Assembly (NCBI GenBank): GCA_013399015.1
Contig: VWZX01008611.1
Coordinates: forward strand, 77,472-141,471
Direction of reading: 5' to 3'
DNA length: 64,000 bases
DNA from: Galbula dea
Lineage: Eukaryota; Chordata; Aves; Piciformes; Galbulidae
Positions 33,053-45,720 of this stretch are shown here, piece by piece (position 1 is the first letter of the stretch; each line of letters begins with the position of its first letter). The notes beneath the pieces were generated by a model, which saw only the letters and a list, made by a program, of their open reading frames with translations, had not been told where the DNA came from and made no database searches. The position numbers and the translations under genes were made by a program.

Positions 33053-35091
33053 ATAGATGCTGATGACTTCTCCCTAGCTTAATTCTTCTCACTGGTTTTT
33101 ATTAAATGCTTGACACCACAACTTGCTTGTGAGATATCAAGTTGTAAATGCTTTCTCTCTTGATGCAGACATTAATAGTGTTATTCTGTGAACAGTGAAG
33201 TAGTTTACATGCAACCAAGCAAGGTTTTTTACATGCTACAATGGGCTACTTGTACTGGAAGCCTATAGACATTTCAGAGGACTTAAAACACACTATTCAA
33301 TGATTTTGGAGAGTTAGGTTTCTAGGAGATCACATAGCTGTAAAGAGCTAATAAAAGTTAGACACTTCCTTTTAGGCCATCACCAGAACTGCCTCACTAC
33401 AGCTCACCCTGTGTTTGGCTTGTAAATGTGCTGTGTTTGTCTCTCCCGAGAATGACTGAGATTGATAAGGATGTTTTTATTTGACATTGTTTAGTCACCA
33501 AATGTCTTTCTGATTACTCCAAAACTCATTCATACAGTTCACAAAGTTTGTTTGAGAAGCGACTGTCATGCTGGATGCATGAGATGGGATAACTCATTAG
33601 ACCACAGCAGGCTGCCTTAGATCTGGGCAAATGTGCGGTGACGGGTGCCTCCTGCTGTGGATTTCAGATCTGCACAGCATATACCCTGTTGCTACAGTGT
33701 CAGCCAGGAACACTGCCAGTCCTGACGAACACAGTTCTCCATAAAGCCAGTCCTAACTACCTAACTTAAGTGATCTGTGTTTCACTTTATTCCTGCCCTC
33801 ACTTCCTTACTCTTAAAATGAGGTATTTACCACTACCTCCCTCAACTTACTAGAGGAACACATAGTGATGTGTATAATGAGTATTCAATACAGTGAAATT
33901 TATGAGCCAAAAAGTGGCTGAGACAATCTCAAAGCTATTCTTCCCTCCAGCCTACTTCCAATGAAATAAAAGATGTGGCCTGAAGAGGTATGTGGGAAGG
34001 AGGCTGATGTGAGACAGGAGTAGAGGGAGGGAGAGAGGCTGGTACTACCTGGTGTGTGGGAGTAGCTGTGAAGGAGTGAGCAGACCTGTGGGAGTTGAGG
34101 AGGGGCTGGATGATGCTGAGTGCTGCTATGAGACAAGACACATACTGAAACGTGAAGCTGAAAATGATGTAAAAGTTTCCTTGGCGCTTAATCCTTACCT
34201 GGACCTTGGGAGGGTGCTGGAGTTGCAGTAACAAGCCTTCTCACATTTTCCTCCACCTGCTCACCCATAGCTAAACTTCACAGCAGTGCTGCTCCAAAAG
34301 AAAAACACCTTGCCACCATTTTTAAATGTTGAGATTTAAGAGAAACGTCTTGCACTGTAACAGACTCAACATTTATGAGTATTGACTTTGTAAGATCTGA
34401 AAGGGAAGTAGTCCAGATTCTCGGGACCTATGCCAAGAGATTTTGAAGCCAGGGAAACAGCACTCATGATGTGCACATGGGACTAGAATCCAGAACTCCC
34501 AGAATTCAGCTACCATTTGTCTGCATGCTCGTGGCATGTGGTGCAGTCACTGCATGCTTTGTTTCAGCAGTTTAGGGCATGCTGACATAGTGTACTGTGT
34601 AGGTTGATCAGTGCTTGTAAGATGATGACTAGTCATAGCTGAGACTGCAGTAAAACTTGTTTGCAGTGTGAGCAGTACAATCGCAAAAGCAGGGAACAAC
34701 AGGGAGCCAAATTCTGAACATGATTCTGAACCACGTTAAGAGACCCAAAGGGTAGGCAACAGCAGCCAGTCTGGGCCCTAGCAGAAAAAGATCATGCTCT
34801 GCAAAACACCTCAGAGTACTGTACCGCTTCCTATGACTGCCATCTCCTTTTCTTGCACTAGCAACGGGGATCAGCCCTCACGTGTGGACATCAACATCAC
34901 TGTAGGGCTGAGAAGCCTCATACACTCTCCAGTTCTCTCCCGCAGAATGGTCCTGTAACTTCTCTCAGACAAACAGCAATACCAGGAGAGCCTTCACTTC
35001 CTGTTTTCATACAGGTACAGGTTGTTTATGGGTCACCTGGACACCAACTTCTGTAGGTATTTCCACAGATAGACATTCCTTTTGTAAGTCA

Positions 35092-35231
35092 AAAGAAAAG
35101 AAACAAAACAAAACAAAACCCCAACAAACAAGAAGCACAAAACCCAAAACCAAACCAACCAACCCCCCAAAAAACCCCACAAACCACACCACAGTAAACA
35201 TTCCCACCACCCACAAACAAACAAAAAATCC
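35092..35231 (+). repeat. A/C-rich low-complexity block
   Basis: About 140 bases of almost only A and C (AAAAC, AACC, CCCAAA units). On the minus strand it yields open frames of Gly, Trp, Phe and Val that are artefacts of composition. Confidence 0.9.
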
Positions 35232-38200
35232 CAAATCACACATGGGAAAGAGCATCAGGTAAAGGGCAGAGGATGTCTAGAGGAAAGGCATAAAACATTA
35301 GTTATTTGCCTTTTGTCTTTCCTGGTGCCTCGACTAGAAGCAAGAGAACAGTCACAGCTGTTCACATTATTTTGATGTCTCATTTCAGTGGGAGCTAAGC
35401 ATCAAAATGACTTGAAAATGTGAAACCTAGCTGTTAGTTTAATTCTAAATGTGAAACCTCAAAACTGATTAAATGGCAGTTAAATCAGAAAAGTTCAAAT
35501 GGAAACAATCAGGTCAAAAATAGGGTAGGTTTTTCCCTTTTTTGAACAGTCTTTTTCCCAAGACCAACATCTTTTCAATAATTTGCCACCTCCACCGTTT
35601 CGTAAGAAATTATTAGTATTTCTGTCACTTAAAAGCACTGAGGGAGTCCTCAGTTAAACAGACTGATTTTTCATTGGCTAGTAGCTGGCTGTGCTGTCTG
35701 CACTTAAGCCCAATTAGATTACCTCTGCTAGCAATCTCAGAAATTAGGTATATGCAACATTCAGTCCAGAACAAGAGATCCTCACAGTCAGTTTCTGAGG
35801 GTACAACAGCAGCTGTGCCATTTATTTCAGCCAGTACAGTGTGTAAACTGCTCACCCAAGCAGTCAAGACAGCAACAACAAAACGCCTTCATTCTCACCT
35901 ATTCCCTACTGACATTATCATCTTATCTAAGCTTGCTGTAGAGCAATGGGTTTGAAGTCATGAACAACTTAAAATATCTGTATTTTCTGAGAGCAGCTTC
36001 CTTCTGCAGTATCATGCCATGCCATTTGCTTTCTCTTCCTAAAAACAAAATCCTCACTTCAGCTCTGTGCTGTATGGAGGATTTATATGGACTATTCTTC
36101 CTCAGGAGTCCTGACAGCCCTTCCTGCCTGTTATCTATGACCAGAAGTGAGCTGATGTATCAGTTTTTACAGGAAACCAAATCAACAAATGTCACACAGG
36201 CAGATAAGCAGGATATAGTAAACCATGCTCCATATATACATCCCATGCTTCCTTTACACCCTTAAAACTGATACCAAAGTGGAGAATAGTAAATGCAGGT
36301 ATAGGGGGAAAGAAAGCTGAAGTGCTTCATAAATCACAAACCCTGATTTTCCCTACAAACTAGTCAGTGCAAATGTAAACAACTGAAGATGAACACTGAA
36401 GTACTCAGGGTTTTGTGTGCCATAGGTGTCAGAATGCTGCCCAGAAACACTTGCCTAGGTATAGCCTTAATTTATTTTTGTTTTAATCATTCTCCTGGGT
36501 GAGACATTTAACAACTATACCCAAAGCAGGAAACTTCTGTAAGTCTCTTGACATTACAAATATGCCATAATTCTGATTTCACTCAGAGCCCTGGCTTACT
36601 TTGCATCTTTTGTAACACAGAGGTTACTTTTTACACAGACTTTAAATACTCTTTGGTTTACAGACAATCAAGATATGGATGAATCCTCTCTATACAAACC
36701 ATGTGTCCTTCCAGAAACCAAGCTGGTCATTAAAGATTCATATATTTAAAGTAAGTCTTTTTCCTTCATCTCTCCTGACTGCATCATCCACCTCGAGTGC
36801 TAATCTGCTTTTTCCCTTCATTTCTTCCACTGCTCTTTAAGTCCTCGAGACCCTACCCCACATCTCCTACTCTGATTTTGGATGAAATCAACGCTTGACA
36901 AATTAGGCAGTGAAGTACAAAGAGATTAAATCCATTTCATCATGGTCTCTTGCTTGTCAATGCTATTCCAAACTACAACATTACCCAAAAAGATTCATGA
37001 ATATATTCCACGTTTTACCACAGATACAGAACAAGGGCAGCTTTGGAAGGTGAGCAAATATATGGTGAACCATACTCAAAAATTCATGATGGACTTTCAC
37101 ACATAATAACGTAATTGCCTTTCTGAAACCTGAAATGGAATAAAATAGCAAATGAGATGCAACTGTCAGCTTATATCATTAAACCATTTGGAACTAAAGT
37201 TTGGACCCCAGGAATAGCAGTGGTCTTTTTCTGGCTTGAAAACTGGCCAATTCCCTGGTGAAACTGTACCACTGATGAACACAAAAAAAAACACCTGAAT
37301 CAGAAAATGACAATCCAAAGTTAACAGTAAGGTGCTACGTGAAGAATGCAGAGTGGGCCAAAGCAACATCACAGAGACTCGCAAAAGCCCAGTGACAGCA
37401 GTTGTGTGACTGAACCAGTGATGAGGGAACGTGATTAAAGAGCAGGACTGCACTTCAGCAAACAACTCTTGTTGGGGCTCTGCAAGACAATTCTATTATT
37501 GTGGAAGGAAAATCTGCAGAGTGAAAATGTCCAAATGTAGAAATAGATGTACATAAAAATAATTAAATTTAGGATTTACTAACCATTAGTATGTGTGCGC
37601 ATGCTTACTATAAGAATTAAGTGTGAGAAACCACACGAATGAAGGACATAACCACAAAGAAACACACACAGTATATGGAACTCATTGCAAATACATAGAT
37701 TAGACAGATAAAGAGAAATGGGATTTGGACTCTTTGTATTGCTGCTGCTGAACTACAGGATCCCACTGAACGGTGCTCAGCTCTGCAGTGTTCACAGATG
37801 TGCAGTTAATTGCTCGCCACCTACTATCTGTCTTGAAGAAAGAAACCCGTGCCACAAATCTGGTGCCAATATGAGCCTTATGGATAGACAAATTCAAGGA
37901 AGTCTCTTTTTTTGGAAAAGGCAAAATTAGGGACTGGTGTGAGCAACCAAGGGAAACAGCTGCTCCCTGAAGTGATCGGTAGGACTCTGAAACCTTGGAA
38001 GGAACAACTTACATGTACAGGAAGCCCTGATTATCCGTAAGAAAAGAAGTGCTCAAGAGAACAAACCATGTCTGTCCTGAAAGAAAATAAGCTTACTAAG
38101 ATAAATTACTAAATTAAAATTACTTGCTTTACAGTTAAGTGAGCAGGAGCAGTTTTAAGAATGACTAATGCTGAGTCCTAATTAAGTGTCATTATCCACA

Positions 38201-38917
38201 TGATCAGGTTATATAAATCATGATTCCACAGAAGCTGCAATCAATTTGTTATAAAGGAGACTGTAGACTCTGTTAAAACAGAAAATTCTTCACTATTTGT
38301 TTTTCCTCACTGCATCAGGAGGAAAAGAGCCCTCTGAACAAACATACCCCTAACAAGAGTCTTTTAAAGAAATAACACTTGTGGTTTCTCTGGAAAACAC
38401 CTGTTTTAAAGTTTCAGTAGCACATTTCACCGAGATGGTTGGTACTGACCCTGTTTGCTTACACAGGTCCATTGAACCATGATTTCTCTGTCCTTGACTG
38501 AGCTGAGACCTCTGTTCTTCTTACGTAAACTATCATATTTTCATGCAAATCATCGTATTACCTATATTCTTCAGGCCATGTCTTCGTTTTCTGCATGTCA
38601 TTTGCCTAAATGAACTGATCCACAACTCTTCAACATCAGCTACAAGAGTATGTCACCAGAGGGACAACGCAAAAGACTAATCTGTGGAAATTTTCACCAG
38701 GTAAAACCAAGAGATCAAATTGCTCACACTCCTTTGTGAAGCACAGTATATTGGGACAGTCTGACACAGTTTGCGTTAAGTAAACATGTCTGTGTAATCC
38801 AGTCAAGAGGGGCAAGCCATCACAACTGGCTAGAAGTAGATTCCACTGTGATTTCAGTAGCAGTCAGGACAGATTTGTCTGCTTACTAGTAAATCAAACT
38901 TAGAACTAACTGCTACA

Positions 38918-38952
38918 GAATCATAGAATGGTTTGGGTTGGAAGAATATACT
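38918..38952 (-). mobile_element. CR1 terminal remnant, about 35 bases
   Basis: The + strand reads ACAGAATCATAGAATGG then TTTGGGTTGGAAGA, the reverse complement of the CR1 3' terminus with its octamer units. Nothing CR1-like follows. Extremely short truncation or a remnant of a larger copy. Confidence 0.65.
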
Positions 38953-41097
38953 GTGGAAAATAAAGTGGCCCAGGCAAAGATATATTGAAGGATTCAGTTT
39001 CTTGATACACGTACTCCTATAGCCAGAAAGTAGTAAAGAGACACTGACCAGTCAAAGGAGTTTCTGCTAGTGAACAGTGTCACACTGGTGACAGACTTAC
39101 CAACCACATAACATGTTTCTCCCGGATTCAGCACCTCTCTGAGGAGGGTCCAAGGCACAACTCCTAAGGCAGTAGACGTCACCACTCTCGGGACCATGGG
39201 GCATAAACACCAACCTGCATCAATTTAAGAAATCAAAGACACATGCATGAGGTCTCAGAACTCATACATAACAGGGCTGAGCAAAGTCAGAGCAAAATAT
39301 GAGGTGCTACAACTACCTTCCATACGTTTTTTATCAACTCAAGAGACTGTAGTCTAAAGATGCTACAACTGGAAATATGTATTTGCTTTCTTCCCCCCTT
39401 ATGATTTTCTGTATTATTGTTTATTGCTCATGGCATACTCCCAACATTTATGTGAAGTTTTAGAAGTGTAAATCAGCCTTAATCAGTGTAAGCCTCCCCA
39501 CAGGTTATCTCACAATGGCTTCTTTCTCAGTTCTCGCTTAAAACACAGATCATGATCAGTATCAACAAAGACAGCCTTGATTTAAAATAATCCAGCTTAT
39601 TTAAATTTACAAATATTGTGAGAGATAAGTCTTCATCCTGCAACAGAGTAGCGTTAAGATTTTGAAAAACAGCTGCAGTAGTAAGACTACACAAATGTCC
39701 CCAGCCTTTTAATGCAACATGAAGTGACTGCTATCAAGAGGTGGTTACATATGAACCAGTCCATTGAAAGTTTAAATGAAAGTAAGTTGGTTTAATACGC
39801 TTAAACACAGACTGATCCTTATTTTACCTGTTGCCCAAATTTTGATAGATGTTACAACAAGCATTAAACACTAAGGAACAAACTCTCGAACTGTATCTTC
39901 ATCGTATGCATCACAACAGAAACACACTTTCTGTCCAGAAGAGAGGGACAGTAAAGCAAACTCAGTATTAACTCCCCCTCCCTGTTCCAAATCAGAAGCA
40001 GTACATTTTGTTTCTTTACAATTGGCAGGACTTTTACACTTCTGTCAACTGAATCAATATTCTCTTGAAACGCAGAAATTACCACACTGAACTAACCCAC
40101 AGTGCACATAGTAACTTACCCAAGTTGTTTAGCTCACATTTTAAGACCCTAAGAACAGACCAAACTGATAATCTGCTGCCCACTGCTCCCAAAGTCCCAT
40201 GCTGATCTCAGATGCTTACACTGGTCTAAGCAAGAGACCCGTGAAGTTTGACTTTGTTTTAACAATGAGGCACACCTCTGTCAGAACTATCAATTTTCAG
40301 CTGTGATGATATTTTAAGCAGCAATGTAGATTCACACACCAGGCTTTAGCCTGTCCTTCATTTCACATATTGCAAACACCAGGTTTTAGCTGCTTCATGT
40401 AACTGTCATCAGAAATGGAACTGACTGTCAAGTAACTGTGTAAATTAACTACGAGACTGCCAGTAGTATTTGCTTATTGGTCTGTAAGCAAATGCATATG
40501 TTAGACTGTACCGATACAGTTATTTCCATTTGTTCTTTATCACCCCTTTAAAATAGCTATGCTGTATGTCTTACCAACAGAAAGACGACACGCAGCATAC
40601 TCAAAATAAGGTGTACAAGGTATTACTTGGATGTGGATTTTAGCTGAAGGAAGTTAATGACAGATTACCAATTTTCAAATTTTTTTAAAAATAAAAAAAA
40701 TCTATGTGTAAGCAACATAAAAAAGCCCAAACAAAACCACCAAAAAAACCCCCTAAGCCCACCTCAACCCCACATGAAATCAGAAAAGTTGAGCTAAGTA
40801 CTTCTAACAGACCTTACCTATTGCATCTCCCAAGACCTTCCAGCAAAGGAAGCCCTCTTCCGATTACTCTTCCATGAAATCTATAAACTGACTTTGCAAC
40901 GTAATGAACTAAATACTCCCAACTTTTAATAGCTTGCATCCATACCAAAAACAATTAACATTTTTTTTACAAATAGTGTTATTTTATAAAACAATTCTTG
41001 TACAACAGTGCAGTGTATGTAAATATATACATATATCAACATCAAAGGGAGCATCGAAACAAACAAAACCAAAAATGCACTTTGCAACTGTGTACAC

Positions 41098-41103
41098 TTT
41101 ATT
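41098..41103 (-). promoter_or_regulatory. Candidate distal polyadenylation signal of STAM
   Basis: AATAAA on the minus strand (TTTAATAAAGTG), about 4.4 kb after the stop codon, followed by GTGTACACAGTTG and a T-rich part. A Pumilio-type TGTATATA lies further on at 41031-41024; it would be in the mRNA only if the transcript continues past this signal. Confidence 0.35.
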
Positions 41104-41657
41104 AAAACCAAAGCAGACCTCAGCAGGCTTCTTCTCTTTTTCATGACAAAGACAAAAAAATATTTGGATTTCCAGAAGCACATGCAGGGTAGAAGAACAA
41201 AAACTCCTACCACCTTTTTGCCAAAGTAGCAGCATGAAAGGTGAACTTTAGATCTCTAATTTTACATAGTAGCAAATGGAATGCTTTTAAACACAGATAT
41301 CTTCATTTAAGAAACAAGGCTTCAAAAATGTATAATGTTTTCTACGTGTTGAAGCAAAAAGCTCAACTATGAAGGCCTTCCCATGTTTTGCTGTGGTGTT
41401 GGATAGCATCTACATGAAGGTTAATATTCTTCATTACAGCTGGAAACTAAAAATCTGCAGCACAGAGTTGGTCAGCTGTTCTAAGACTTCAGTAACAGAG
41501 TAAAAAATGATTCTGCCTGCTGTTAGCAATGGAGGGGTTTGTAACTTTTACTTTACCTTCTTCTTTAAAGAAACCTCACAGTTTTTAACTCCAGAGGAAG
41601 CTGCACTTCGGCAATTCAAACTGCCATAAGCAGCTGCTATAATTCGAGATGTTCTTT

Positions 41658-41663
41658 TTTATT
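41658..41663 (-). promoter_or_regulatory. Candidate intermediate polyadenylation signal of STAM
   Basis: AATAAA on the minus strand inside GAATAAAAAAG, about 3.8 kb after the stop codon. The downstream sequence is not clearly GT-rich, so support is weak. Confidence 0.25.
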
Positions 41664-44471
41664 CTGTCTGCGAAATCCAATAGACAAGGAGTAAGGTAAG
41701 ACCTTTATATCTAAAAACTGCACAGATCTATTTTAAATATGAATGAAAAATAGGGTAAGTGGCATTAGAGAATATACTAAAAAACTTGGAGAATGAGGTA
41801 TTAAGCAGTTCTCCATTCTGTATCTGATGTTCCTGACATCTAGATGAAACCAGAGAACTATAATAGCAGCCTAGATTTGATCAGCAGAACACGTACATGC
41901 TATTAAAAGCAAATTTATCTCCTTTGTTACATCTAAGCATTTGCAATCTGGCAGAATACTCTGAAGTTCCTGTTACTCAAATTCATTTTGGTTCCCCCAG
42001 CCTCAAAATTCATGAGCAGTATTAGTACCATGAGGGCAATATGCTGCTCCACACTTGGTCAGAAACATGCAGCAAGTCTTCTGTTTTGTTTCTTTTTACT
42101 GTTGTTTTACTGCTGTCTATATACACACTTTGGACAGTGATGTTAAATACATAACTAGATGGGTACCAGAGGTGGCAAACCACGGGTAAACAGAGGTGGG
42201 TACATATGAAGCTGCAGCTCCTGCAATCGTGCACTCTGCAGCATGCTGCCAAGACCTCAACAGAGCAGATTTTAACACACTCCCGCAGTATTTTCCTGAG
42301 ATGCTTTACACGAAATCTTGACATCTCTCTCACATCCACACAGATTGAGATGATACACATGGGTAAACAAGCTTTGTTTATAGAAGTGAAACGGACAGAA
42401 GGCACTCTGTCCAGAGTTTGTGCCAGTTCATGATAACCAAGCCACTAAAATACCCCTTCTAAAGTTAACATTTTTATATTCCTTAATGAAAGGGTTAAAT
42501 AACAAAGGGTTATACAAAATATTATGAAAACACTTTAGGATTACATTGACAATTTACATGTAAAGAAACTAGACATTCAAACCATTAGGCCTTCTATTGG
42601 ATCATGAGTAACATCCTTTCCAGAGATTCGTAACTTTCAAATAGAATAACCTTCTGACACTTAATCTGCTAAAAAGCCTTTCCATACAGTAGCTGTACAT
42701 GTACTTTCCCTCTCACATCTCTATTTCAGTGTTCAACGCCAGAGTAAGACAGAACATACATGAACTTAGTCAAAACAACGCAATACAGGTCCAAATTCAA
42801 TTTAATCTGAAAACTGCATCTGAAATGGAAAACATAGGATGCAGCTGAAACACTAAGACTATGAACCTACAAAAACCTGGTAATCTACTGCACCAAATGT
42901 GGACAATGAAAACTGATTCCAAGTCCACTAAAACTATCTAGGAGATACCTTAGAACAGTGACTCTAATAAAGGCATGAAGGTAAACAAAAAGTGTCCATA
43001 ATTTTTTTCACAATATTTACTACACTAAATTTGTGGTGGCACTTCATTTTAGAAAGTGTATTTTGGTCACGATGAACACAAATGAAAGGTGATCTTAACT
43101 TTCTTAAAGATGGATAAATGCCCAAATAAGTTGGAATGCAGAAGATACACATAAGTTAGAAGATACACCCAAGTTTTCAGTGCTCAAAAGAGAAAACAGG
43201 AACAAGCATGTCTGTGTGTTACAGAAAAAAGACTGCGAAAAACTTAAAAACAAAGACAAATTAGTAACAACAAGTAATTTTGCCGAGTCCTTCTGTACAG
43301 AGGTTCCATAGGCCCTCATTAAGGAACACATGAATACTTCAGAATAGAAATAGTGTCAGCTGGAGTATTTTGATGCTTCAAGCTTCTCTTTGAATCACGG
43401 TGTAAGAACTACAGAGTAAAAAGTTACTTTCACTTTTCTGTAGAAATTGTCCACTTCCATACACACTGTTTCTCTGATTTTGGAATAAGGTACCTAAAGC
43501 ACAAAGAACACTACCTAAATGATACTACGTGGTCTTTCTACAGAAAATCACCTCTTCAACCTATCAAAAAATTATCTTCCTTTCAAAATCCACAGACTGT
43601 TGTGGTGACACCAAGTGCTGAAGTAATGACAATCCGTGAGAGTGTTCAATTCTGGGAGAAAAACAATACGTGAAAAACCAGTATCAAACCAGCCAGCTGG
43701 CCAGAAACCCAGCCAGCTGGAGCACATCGACTGTGGGCACACTGTGTCACCACTCTAGTTAGACGTGATGCGAACAGTCATCTGAAAGCACTAAGAGCCA
43801 AAATACCAGGATGCATTAAAATAGTGAAACAAAGGCGTGTTAGGTAACTGTGAACAGATGCAGGAACGTATGGGATAACCGAGGTCAGCTTACAGTAAAA
43901 TGTGCAACTGCAACATTTAATTCCAGAAGCATCACACTAAAATACAGAACACAAAAGCAAACAATATCTGACATACACACTGACAAGATTAAAAATACAG
44001 ATCTGATGTTGAAGCCATCTAGTGTTGCTGTAAGAGGCATTAGCGTGCCTGGAAAAGTCAGAGGGAATCAGGATGCATTAATAGATTGAATACAAACACG
44101 AAGTACAGACAGTCTTTACACAAGCAGCTCTGATCAAGCATGTCTGAAATGCTACCTTGTATTGCCATGTTCCTTTTGCAGCACCTCAGGTACAGGAAGA
44201 AAATCTCATGCCTTATGGATGTCTAAATTACTGAGAAATACAAGGGTTTAGAAAAAGCTAATGCACGTTGCTGCAGAAGAGAATTCAAAGTAACCTGACA
44301 GTGAATGAAAACAAGATATCTCAAACTGTTCATGCTGCAGAAGGGCTAATAAACTCAAACGGTGCAACTGGAAATTGAAACAGACGTTTAAGGCAGAAGA
44401 TTTTGTGTAAGAACAGTAAAAAGAACATATTGCTAAGCAAGGCCACAACAGATAAAATAAAGCCCTGAAGT

Positions 44472-44477
44472 TTTATT
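44472..44477 (-). promoter_or_regulatory. Candidate proximal polyadenylation signal of STAM
   Basis: AATAAA on the minus strand, about 1.0 kb after the stop codon. About 25 bases later the transcript strand has a T-rich then TGTTGTGG stretch, the kind of T/GT-rich element found after cleavage sites. Confidence 0.4.
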
Positions 44478-45470
44478 CAGCAAAGTGATTTAAATATCCG
44501 TAATTCTCCATGGTCTAATTAAGAAGACTTGAATAAAGTAGTGTTATTCATACTGCGTGTTCCAGTTTAAAACTCCATCGCTTCTCTTCCAACTCAATTC
44601 CTCTGCCTTTGGTGCAATCTCTACCAACACACCTAAGATAATTCTTGTTCTCACTGTAAAAAACAACTTGGAAAAATAAATTACATGCTTTCCATGATAA
44701 AATGTAAGGTCCTGATCTGTTGCATGGTCCCATGATATGTTTAGCAGCCTCTGAATAGTAGTTTTAAGTTATTACTTATTTCAGAAGCAGAATCATAATT
44801 TGCTGTTATCCCCCCAAATGACTTACTACTTAACTAGTTTACTTTGGTAGATAAAGCCATCTAATAGTCATGATACATTTATGTTCAATGAATGAAGTAA
44901 CAAAACCGAGGCTCAGGTAAGCTAATAAATCTATATGTAGACCTTTAGCTTGTAAGTGTAACCTTGATATGCAGAATTACTGCTTTTCCTACATTGGAAA
45001 AAGACATCACTTCTCTCATGAAACTAGACAAAACTATGAAATATGTCTGTCAGTTTATGACCAAAATAAAATAGTAAATTATTTTTAAACATTGTGTTAA
45101 ATATATTCACATGATCACTGTAGCTATACGAAATGGCCACTACTGCAATCACACACTATATGTACATAACATATGCCACGAGAGTTTGCAAGTGTTCACA
45201 AACTAGCCAATTTTACCAGACATAAATAATCTTGTACCAATTTTTAGGCATTTTAAAAGGAATTAAATGTCCTAAATATATCAGTTCCTCTGCAAAATTA
45301 AAAAAAAAAAAAATCCTAAAAAGTCAGTGCAAATTGAACTTGTTCAGTAAGATAGATTCTTATTAAGCTGAGGAGAAACAAAGTTTAAGAGATTAAAGGA
45401 AGAAACTCAAAGAACTACTAACTGCCTTTAGCAGAGGTTAGAGAAGATTAGGAATCAGCAGTCCTGGATC

Positions 45471-45720
45471 CTATAGCAGAGCCTTCTGTGAGTAAACTTG
45501 CTGTGGTTGCTGAGGTGGTGGAGGCTGTGGTTGTTGCGGAGGTGCTTGTTGACTGCCAGCTGTCTGTGGCAGAGGTGTAGATGCTAAGTTATAGTTTGGC
45601 ACCTGGGACATACTAGTTCCAGCATTCTGATAAGCAGCAACATCAACAGTACCAGGTGGTGGACTATACACTGAAGCTTGCTGAGAGTAAGTATTTCCAG
45701 CAACAGAGCCAACCACTGCA
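45471..45720 (-). CDS. STAM: STAM exon 14: C-terminal Pro/Gln tail and stop
   Basis: 250 bases, about residues 462-544, acceptor TTTTTTTCAG, stop TAG at 45473-45471. Reads [38 protein letters not shown], then an almost pure Gln/Pro run ([18 protein letters not shown]) and the conserved end VYSQKALL. The Gln/Pro run looks longer than in human STAM as I recall it, a likely site of replication-slippage variation. Confidence 0.95.

Larger units (their letters stand above)
26948..41074. other. Intergenic region between STAM and MRC1
   Basis: About 14 kb without a recognisable coding exon on either strand. Contents: a GC-richer part to about 27,300, one ambiguous base (N) at 27,325, CR1 copies at 28,890, 30,922, 32,570 and 38,918, an AT repeat at 29,298 and an A/C block at 35,092. 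Open frames of 60-100 codons occur but show no domain, no splice logic and no known protein. TMEM236, expected here from human gene order, was not found. Confidence 0.7.
41075..45470 (-). other. STAM: Probable STAM 3' UTR and downstream flank
   Basis: No coding potential and no interspersed repeat was recognised here. Three canonical AATAAA signals occur on the STAM strand, at 44477-44472, 41663-41658 and 41103-41098, so the 3' UTR may be about 1.0, 3.8 or 4.4 kb, possibly with alternative ends. A and T runs are common (A14 on the + strand at about 45,300). The real end was not determined. Two copies of CAGCCAGCTGG lie at 43690-43720. Confidence 0.45.

Noticed and set aside
35007..35255. Hydrophobic open frames on the minus strand that look like membrane proteins
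   Set aside because: They are translations of an A/C-rich simple-sequence block (G/T on the minus strand), giving Gly, Trp, Phe and Val by composition alone.
37166..37465. 99-codon minus-strand frame considered as a TMEM236 or unknown exon
   Set aside because: No match to TMEM236 that I recognise, no run of membrane segments and no supporting neighbour exons.
42022..42405. 127-codon minus-strand frame with many cysteines
   Set aside because: Inside the presumed STAM 3' UTR, no recognised family, no splice logic; probably chance.
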